Positions 57,231 to 64,000 of a stretch of DNA of 64,000 nucleotides are shown here, piece by piece (position 1 is the first letter of the stretch; each line of letters opens with the position of its first letter). A model generated the notes under the pieces. The model was given only the letters and a program-made list of their open reading frames with translations. It had not been told where the DNA came from and made no database searches. The stretch spans positions 70,591,094-70,655,093 of the forward strand of contig OY754337.1 in assembly GCA_963573305.1 (NCBI GenBank). The letters are read 5' to 3'. The stretch is from Pyrrhosoma nymphula (taxonomy: Eukaryota > Arthropoda > Insecta > Odonata > Coenagrionidae). The translations under genes were made by a program, and so were the position numbers.

Positions 57231-58729
57231 GTGTTTATTTTTTCGTGGAAATTCATACGTACCTATTTTGTTGATTCTGTGCTACTTCTTCCGTACGATG
57301 AATATGCGTATTATTGGAGCCAAAATTACGTGGAAATATCTCATATGAGTAACTTAATTCCTCTAACCTGCCTGCTTTCTTGTATTATCTCTGCACGAGA
57401 GGGAGGATCTTGGTTAGTAACTCGGAGGCATGGTCTTGGGATAGGGGTCATGGAATTCCTAGAGGAAAAAAGAGAGGAAAGGATCGGAGGCAGCAGAAAA
57501 AAAGTTAGCCAAAATATGGTAATGCCGGAGTAAAACACTTGGGCGCGGTGGGGTCGGGGGGAGAAGGAAGGCTCATGGGAAGGGCGGAGAAAGGAGGCTT
57601 GCAGAGAGTTGGGAAGCGAATGAGATAGTGGGGAAGGGTTGTCCTCCCGCTCCCTATAACTTATCCCGCCCGCTACTCTTTCCTCGCCGCGTGGATCCTC
57701 CCTCTTCAGGGCGCCTTGCACTCTTTCATCCTCCTTCCATTCTTCCCTTCAACCCTCCCTCGCCTGCCTCCCCTTACGGGCTACGCACAAGGGCGCGGAA
57801 TTCTGTTGGAAACCCCCCCTTGCTCTCACATGGCGTGGGCCTCCTTCCAGGAGAGATGAATAGTCCGGAGAGAAGTAGAGGTCGAGGTCTTACCATGCGG
57901 AGGGGGGGTGGGTTAAGACGTAGGTATGGCGGGGGGTGCGGGAGGGAGTTAGGGCATGGCCCAAAAAGCGTTAGTTTTCTGGGGGGGAGAGGCTGGAGAT
58001 GAGCTGAGAAAAGTGGAGGGGGAAAGGAAGGTCTTACGGAGCGAGGGTTTGAGAGTTTGGGAGAAAAGTTTTTCACCGGCACATCCCTCATAGTCTTCCC
58101 TCCAATTCATCCCTTTTACTCGTCTTCCTCCTCCTACTCTCCAGTCACTCCCTCCCCCCCTCCACCGACACTATTCCGCCTGCCACCCAAATCCTTTCCT
58201 TTTTAAGACTACCAACTGAACCCATTCGCTAGCTCCTTCCTCCCCCCCTCCTTATTTTTTGTTCCCGGCCCGATTTTCATGGACCTTTTCCTGCAAAAGA
58301 TACATTAAAGTTTGAGAAAGTCCGGTCTTCTTAGCGGTGGTAATTGGGTGTGGCAGTTCACCATGGGTTCCCTCCCCCACTTTACTTCCCATCCCTCTCC
58401 CCCACACCCTGGTCCTATACGTCTTCGAAGGGAAGATCTTTCTTCGGTCGTTCTTTGGATGGGAGATGCGAGCGGGATCGCATCCCGAAGCCTTCTTTCT
58501 GCACATCCTTCATCTCGGTGTTCCTCCCTCTCCCTTAACTCTTTTGCGAACTTTTGCTCCACTCTTGGCCATTTTTTTTTGCGTTGGAGTTTTTTTTCGG
58601 CCTAACTCGCGACGAAACTAATTTCCTTGTCAATTGACTGTTATGTTGACGTTGCGCCCAAATTGCTTTTTTCTTTTTTTCATGTTTTCTTGCGCTAAGG
58701 TATAGTTTTAAAGTCCTTTACGTGGATTT
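57231..58729. other. Purine-rich then pyrimidine-rich block, no supported gene
   Basis: A strong + strand purine/G bias at about 57400-57620 and 57840-58050 alternates with C/T-rich DNA at 57640-57780 and 58080-58250. The numerous frames are low complexity. Confidence 0.5.
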
Positions 58730-58760
58730 CTTGATTCCCTTTCTTCTTCCAGGTAAATAA
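58728..58760 (+). promoter_or_regulatory. Candidate zero-length-exon (recursive) splice site
   Basis: CCCTTTCTTCTTCCAG ending at 58752 is directly followed by GTAAATAA, joining a strong 3' splice site to a moderate 5' splice site. No clear downstream second 5' splice site was seen, so it is weaker than the site at 30.76 kb. Confidence 0.3.
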
Positions 58761-58898
58761 TTTTAAACATCTATGATGTTATGTTGGTTATTCCAATAAT
58801 TCCTGTTTTATGTGTGCATTAAATTTGGCCAAATAAATCAGGGCTTACATCGGATTGGTTTACCTAATGAACTCAAAGGCTTCCGCGGAGTCGTTGAT

Positions 58899-59006
58899 AC
58901 GGCAGTGAAGGCTTTTCGGGCTATCTTCCGCGTACTTTCACTGTCGTAGACACGTCTACGACAATGGAAGTACGCGGAAGAAAGCCCGAAAATCCTTCAC
59001 TGCCGT
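58899..59006. repeat. Foldback palindrome, 53-bp arms
   Basis: Arms 58899-58951 and 58954-59006 are inverted with four differences and a 2-bp centre (GTCGTAGAC-AC-GTCTACGAC). No hammerhead core and no clear target duplication. It is either a small foldback element or a long hairpin transcript source. Confidence 0.82.
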
Positions 59007-62000
59007 GTTTTGTTTACTAATCTTTTAACTATTACCCAAGCCGCGAGTATTTCATTTAAAATTATTCGTGTAACATTTCAGCTGTATCTTTTCTTGTAGG
59101 CCGGGTGTATGATTTCTCGGAGCTATGGTTCTTATTTGTGAAAACTTTTAAATGATCACAAAATGCTTTATTAGTCTTTTTTCTCGTCAAGACTTTCTGG
59201 TGTTCGTCAAGATGAACTGGTAAAGTGGGGCAAATTTAATGAGGATAAAACTAGGGGTAGCTCTGTGACTATGCCAACATCTAAAGGGAATTGCATGTAG
59301 TTGATACGTAAGAGACTCAGGTGAAATCTCGCCTTTTTTTTAGGAAGATTTAAAAGATCATTTGTTTTGTTCCATTCGTGACTGCGTGGTAATCCATATA
59401 ACGTTAAAATAATATGCGGGAGCTTCCTTTATTCCAGGATTCAACTATTTTGCATTACGGCGTGCTTGCGTATCTCCTTTCTCTCTCCGCCGTATTCCCG
59501 GAGCATCGTGCTTTTATCGGTCGAGTAAACAGGCAATCCATCAACGATTCCCAATTCCGGGAGGAGGGAAAGGATTTTTTTCTTTCCTGGTAACCGGGAA
59601 GAACGTACGAGATTGCGAGAATAACCGTGTACGGATACGAAGAATGTTCCAAGGGATGAGAGATTGATGTGTAGAGGACGTAAAGAAAATCCAAAGTTTA
59701 CTCCATCCTTCACTTCAACAGTTTTTTTCCCCTTCCCATCCCCTCAGACTACACATCTCCAACTCTGGCGTTATTGCTTTCAATCAAAAGCAGCGGGCGA
59801 TTTTTTTTATTTTGAAACAATTTCATGGATTTAAGAGTGTTTTTTACTACTGAAATGCAACTTTAGAATTTAAACCTGTGAGTTATAATACCCTAGGTCT
59901 CTACCAATGGCATTTTTTTTTCGTCATGAACATTTATTGCTCAAACTTTTTTTTCTGCTCTCTGTTTAAAATTATGGTTTTAGTCCTTTCATCTGCGATG
60001 TACAAAATTGACTTGAAGTATTAATAAGTGATAATATTTTCTATACCCTCACTGTTATAAAATAACTTGAGTTTGCACGTTATGACGGACTGTTGCCGCG
60101 CCTCTGCTTGTATTATCCCTTGTTGTTTTTGAATAATTTTTCTATTATTATTGTTCACCCGATGGTTTTTTACGAAATGCGTAGCAGTTTCACCGTGGAA
60201 GTTAAATCGAAAAACTTTGTCAAATGGTGGATTTTCCTCCAAATTTAGAGCTGCCTTTAAGAAAGTTATTCTCGTTCTTATATCAGTGCATTTAGCGTGT
60301 TAGTCGAAGAATATCAATCTATTGGGATGGTTGTACCGATTTTTGTTTAAGTACAGAACTGCGTGAAAATTTGCATTAATGTCCTTATTAGTGATATCTA
60401 TAGATAAAAGAAAAAAGTGCATCATACTGATTTGGTTTCTTGGCATTTCAATGCTTTTTTAGCATGTAGCCTTATGGCACGTGGCATATTTTGAAATAAT
60501 TCGATTGAACGTGTACAATTATCTTCTATATGTGAAATATTACGTTTCCTATTGCTTTTATGATTGCTAAAAATATCAAGGTATGATGCCGAGTCAACAG
60601 ACGTATTTAGGTATACCTAGCTGTCGCCTAAATTTCGGTTTCCGTGCTGAATACCCAACTCATAATATGCTTTAATGAAGGCAAAAAATGTAAAACATAA
60701 TTCCCTCTTTCACAATATTGCTACTTTTACTTTTAAACATCTTGTGGCGGCTCGCAGGGTACCATGTACATGCAGATGTATTTCTACATCCCTTAGGAAT
60801 CTCTCCGCATCGTTTAGATGAAGCTGGTTCACTTTCGGAGACAATTGCTGAGCTCCTTACGGCCCCTGCCCCAGCTCTCCTCATCTTTGTAAATTCTGGT
60901 CAGCGAGTCCGGTTCGCAAACACCCGACACGAAGCTTCCGCGTGCGGAATGTGAAAAGGGAGTTGTTCGCGTGGAAACTGGAATTCGTGGTTGCTTCCCT
61001 CGTTTCTTTTTTTTATCAATCCTTTCCCTCCACTCCACCCCTGTCTTCCTGCCTCTCTACCCGGCAGTGTGTCGCTCCCGGTGTGTCGCCCCCAGAGTGA
61101 GACAAAAGAAATAGAGGCGACTAATCCGAAGACCGCAGGGGCCGCACCCCTTCCCAAAGGCCTGCCCACTCTTCGGCCGAGCCGAAAAACGCCGCGCGCA
61201 TCCCTTGGACTCCGCTATTCCATAGGATGGGGTCGGGAGTTTGAGTGTTGGGGTGTGGGGAAAGGAAAATGAGAAAAATGGCCCGGCAGTGAATTAGAGC
61301 GTGCTACAGAGATGGCTGTTTGTGTTAATTCCTCGCGTTGTTTTGTCGTCCGCGGTTGTTTATGCGGCTTCCGGGTGAATGTATTTGCTTCGCACCGGCC
61401 GGCGCGGCGTCCGAGAGCGGGCCCCGACGTTGTTGTTTCGTGCCGTCGTCAAGGCAATGCTTTCACGTCGCGCGTGTGATTCAGTTGTTAATGGTTTATC
61501 GCGAGTTCATTAAAAGAAAAAAATAACTAAAACACAAACCTCGATGTGCGTATCGTCGGAAATGATGTTGGCAATGCGTGGGCGTTTTTACTTGCCTTTT
61601 AATTTTTGTGTGTCTGTAAATTTAATCTCCATGTCAAACTTTTTATCTTCGAATATCGTCACGCTTTTATTCACTCGATGACAAACAAATTGTTATAATT
61701 AACTGCTTCTATCTTCGTTTTACCGATATATGAACGCAGTTGTATTTTTCTTTTTATTTTGCCTTATCCATTTTGAAGTGAATCAAGACATGCCTCTATT
61801 AAGTGAAATATTCTTACATTCCTATGGAGTGCAGATGTTAAACTGCTGGTCCTTATACCCTTAGATAGAATCACAGGGGTTAAGTCGATGGAGTTTCCCA
61901 GAAGACGTTTTTTAATAACTCTGGGATGCTTTTGGTTCCGTTTGTAAATTCCATGGAAAAGTACGTACTTTGGTTAGGTTACCATATAAACTTGCACTTA

Positions 62001-63230
62001 ATTATCCTAGTGCAATTTATTACTAAACATTCTTCATGTGACTGAGATATGGATAACATTTGCTTATTCCTTGAATAATGTCCCCACTCGGATAGATTAA
62101 AGGGTAGTAGCCAGGCGAAAGGTAGTTCACATACCACCCGTTTCTCACTGAAGTGAATACGAGGCAATTTTAACACTAATGTTTAGTTAGGTACAGCAAT
62201 GGTTTCACGTTAAAAACGCTCGTAAGCTTACTGGAAACTACCTATTGTATCATTCCGTGAAATTATGGTTGACTCGGTGTAGAGGATAAAAATCGTCTAT
62301 TAAGGATTCAGACCACTGGAGCGGATAGTTGGTAGTTTTAACGAATTGAGTTTTGACTCCTAAGCACGTGCAATTTAGTGGTCACACCTTGGAAAATTAT
62401 ATTGCATTTTTAACGACCTGGAAGAAGTAATTGGCATCTTTTCCGGAAGTAATTCCTTGGTAATGGTGATGAATGTCAGGATGGCTGTGGGAAAACGGGG
62501 AAAGGATGATGAGAGTGGTAAAGCTTAGAGCCATGTAGAGTCTAGTGGCCATGGCTAATGTGGGTCCCATGAATTTTTGCCTCCATTCTGAAATTTAAAG
62601 AGCTTAAACATTTAAACACGGTAAGAAAGTGGAATGTTTTTTAAAAGTTAAAATGCGATTAATACCGTATGAACTTAAATTGATAAAATGATTACTGAGC
62701 TTGACAGGTTTGGAGCTGTATCTGAGTGTCATGGAGGGCTTCGAAAAATGATCATGAGGTTGGATTTTGGAACAATGGTAATGGTTTATCGAAACAAATA
62801 TGGAAGTCATGAGAGATGAGCGAGACAGAAGGCGCTAGAGTTTAAATATGGAAATATAATAGAGCTGAGAATTAAGTAGTTTACTTAGGCTTGAAACGCA
62901 ACGGATGGAGTAAACCTGAAGTTTAGGATAGTACGAATGAAAAGAAATAAATTTTGAATAAGGAAAATATGCTCCAGTAACGGATAAACATGGAAGCATT
63001 AACAAGCGCGCAAAAGAAAAATATGCTAACAGGAAAATATGAAGTGGTGAAGTAGTAATAGTAATAAGACCCGCTTAACGTGCTTCTACGGCTAAGGACG
63101 TTCATACTGCCTGCTATTTGTAGACAATGCCACAGGATTCGGACGCATTGGAGGATCACCCTTCCCGGATTCCAGCCCAGCCCAATGACGCTGAAACTTT
63201 TGAAATCCTAAGATTTACCATTTAAATTTA
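59007..63230. other. Spacer with GC-rich island (60720-61480), no gene seen
   Basis: The island is CpG-rich, with overlapping frames and no domain. The rest is AT-rich with nothing recognised. Confidence 0.45.
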
Positions 63231-63345
63231 GAAATCCGAAGAAGGACCTAAACAGATGCATTAACATTGAAACCGGGTCAAAAGTAAATTTAATATTGTA
63301 AAAAATTTCACTGTTAGTTATTCCATCACGCTTAACTTTGGTGAC
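63231..63345 (+). repeat. Probable Penelope terminal fragment with decayed hammerhead
   Basis: GAAGAAGGACCTAAACAGAT, then a GAAACCGGGTC block, then GTAAATTTAATATTGTAAAA and TTTCACTGTTAGTTATTCC. GAAAC.GGTC followed by an AT-rich tail matches the end layout of the other Penelope-type repeats here. The first hammerhead box is not recognisable, so it is at best a relic. Confidence 0.4.
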
Positions 63346-64000
63346 TGAACGGAAACCGGTATTTCCATCGTAGCAGGCCGTTTCACGTGAGTTATTAATA
63401 TTACTCTTTGAAATAAAAACGCGTTCAGAAGCAAATATTTGGCTCAGGAGTGCAGTATATTGCAGGATAAAATTTAACGAGAGGACTATGTGACAATATG
63501 AGCTTTGGCAAGGATTATATCTTACCTCTTGCTATTAATGGTTTAAACCCAGTGTGCTAGAAAAATATATTTACGTAAATCGGAGGCTGTTAATATTCTA
63601 GGCTTAGATGCGAGTAATGTCAACCTAGGTGAAGAGAGCAAAGATATGTTCGAGCAGGAAAGTCAAGATTATATTTATAAAAGTCGAAAAGAGTAGAAAA
63701 TGTGAGCGAGGGAGATAGAAATAAGTGGAATTTTGAGGGTTGGGTTAGCAAAGAGGTTTAAAAGTTGGCATTACTTGTAAAGGATAAGTTGAACGTAAAA
63801 GAGCAGTTTACCTTATAACCGGGAAAGGATACAATCATAAAAAAGTATTGGCACCCGTCGTCCATAATAGCATTATTTACATGCAAAACTATGCAAATTC
63901 CTCAGCGATCAGAATTATTCAATTAAGCTATGGCATTTCGAATGTAGGCATATAAAATTAGTTTTAGCAGTAACGTTAGTAAAGGTTTTAGTTAAGTAAG
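63346..64000. other. AT-rich spacer, no gene seen
   Basis: A coding-like stretch near 63560-63700 has no domain I recognise and is not called. Confidence 0.4.

Noticed and set aside
63350..63375. GGAAACCGGTATTTCC, containing GAAACCGGT
   Set aside because: It is a simple palindrome with no upstream core box or stem II.
1..64000. CRISPR array, bacterial operons, phage or plasmid features
   Set aside because: No regularly spaced identical repeats and no prokaryotic gene density. The content is that of a eukaryotic, transposon-rich genome.

Overview
This is eukaryotic nuclear DNA, most likely from an arthropod (probably an insect) with a large, repeat-rich genome. The evidence is AT-rich DNA with no dense coding and no operons, a piggyBac-type transposase, Penelope-like and non-LTR retroelement remnants, hammerhead-ribozyme-type repeats, a hAT-type MITE, and a degraded copy of a protein family I recognise from many arthropod genomes. 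No intact host protein-coding gene could be supported. Nearly all long reading frames fall in polypurine/polypyrimidine blocks or are mutated transposon genes. The window is best read as long-intron or intergenic DNA. One site on the + strand (30.76 kb), and more weakly a second (58.75 kb), has the form of a recursive splice site, which would fit the inside of a long + strand intron.

Layout. 0-2.1 kb: near full-length piggyBac transposase pseudogene with three in-frame stops and a lost first catalytic Asp; the 3' end with its TTAA is present and the 5' end lies outside. 6.8 kb: tRNA-like SINE head. 8.0-8.1 kb: hammerhead-type repeat flanked by 12-bp direct repeats. 8.46-9.61 kb: degraded copy of an uncharacterised arthropod multicopy protein family. 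10.3-10.8 kb: LINE 3' fragment. 14.1-17.4 kb: GC-rich and purine-rich islands plus an old tandem array at 15.2-15.6 kb. 18.5-20.4 kb: short direct duplications and a minisatellite. 21.9-22.1, 42.2-42.4 and 46.06-46.28 kb: three foldback elements, each with two divergent hammerhead-like motifs. 30.1 and 52.6 kb: two copies of a small structured element with 11-12 bp direct repeats. 31.8-32.8 kb: minus-strand Penelope-like fragment (RT remnant, GIY-YIG, then hammerhead). 34.05-34.4 kb: second Penelope GIY-YIG remnant. 46.38-46.78 kb: 399-bp hAT MITE with a perfect 8-bp TSD. 55.5-55.8 kb: second LINE fragment. 57.2 kb: second tRNA-like sequence. 58.9-59.0 kb: 53-bp-arm foldback. 63.2-63.3 kb: probable Penelope terminal fragment.

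The common thread is ribozyme-bearing mobile DNA. At 31.8-32.5 kb a hammerhead motif lies directly downstream of a Penelope GIY-YIG coding remnant, as known for this class. The same motif recurs away from any coding sequence, both as a solo unit and as palindromic divergent pairs. At least one pair (42.2 kb) carries 8-bp target-site-like duplications. These compact palindromic ribozyme elements are the most interesting content of the window.
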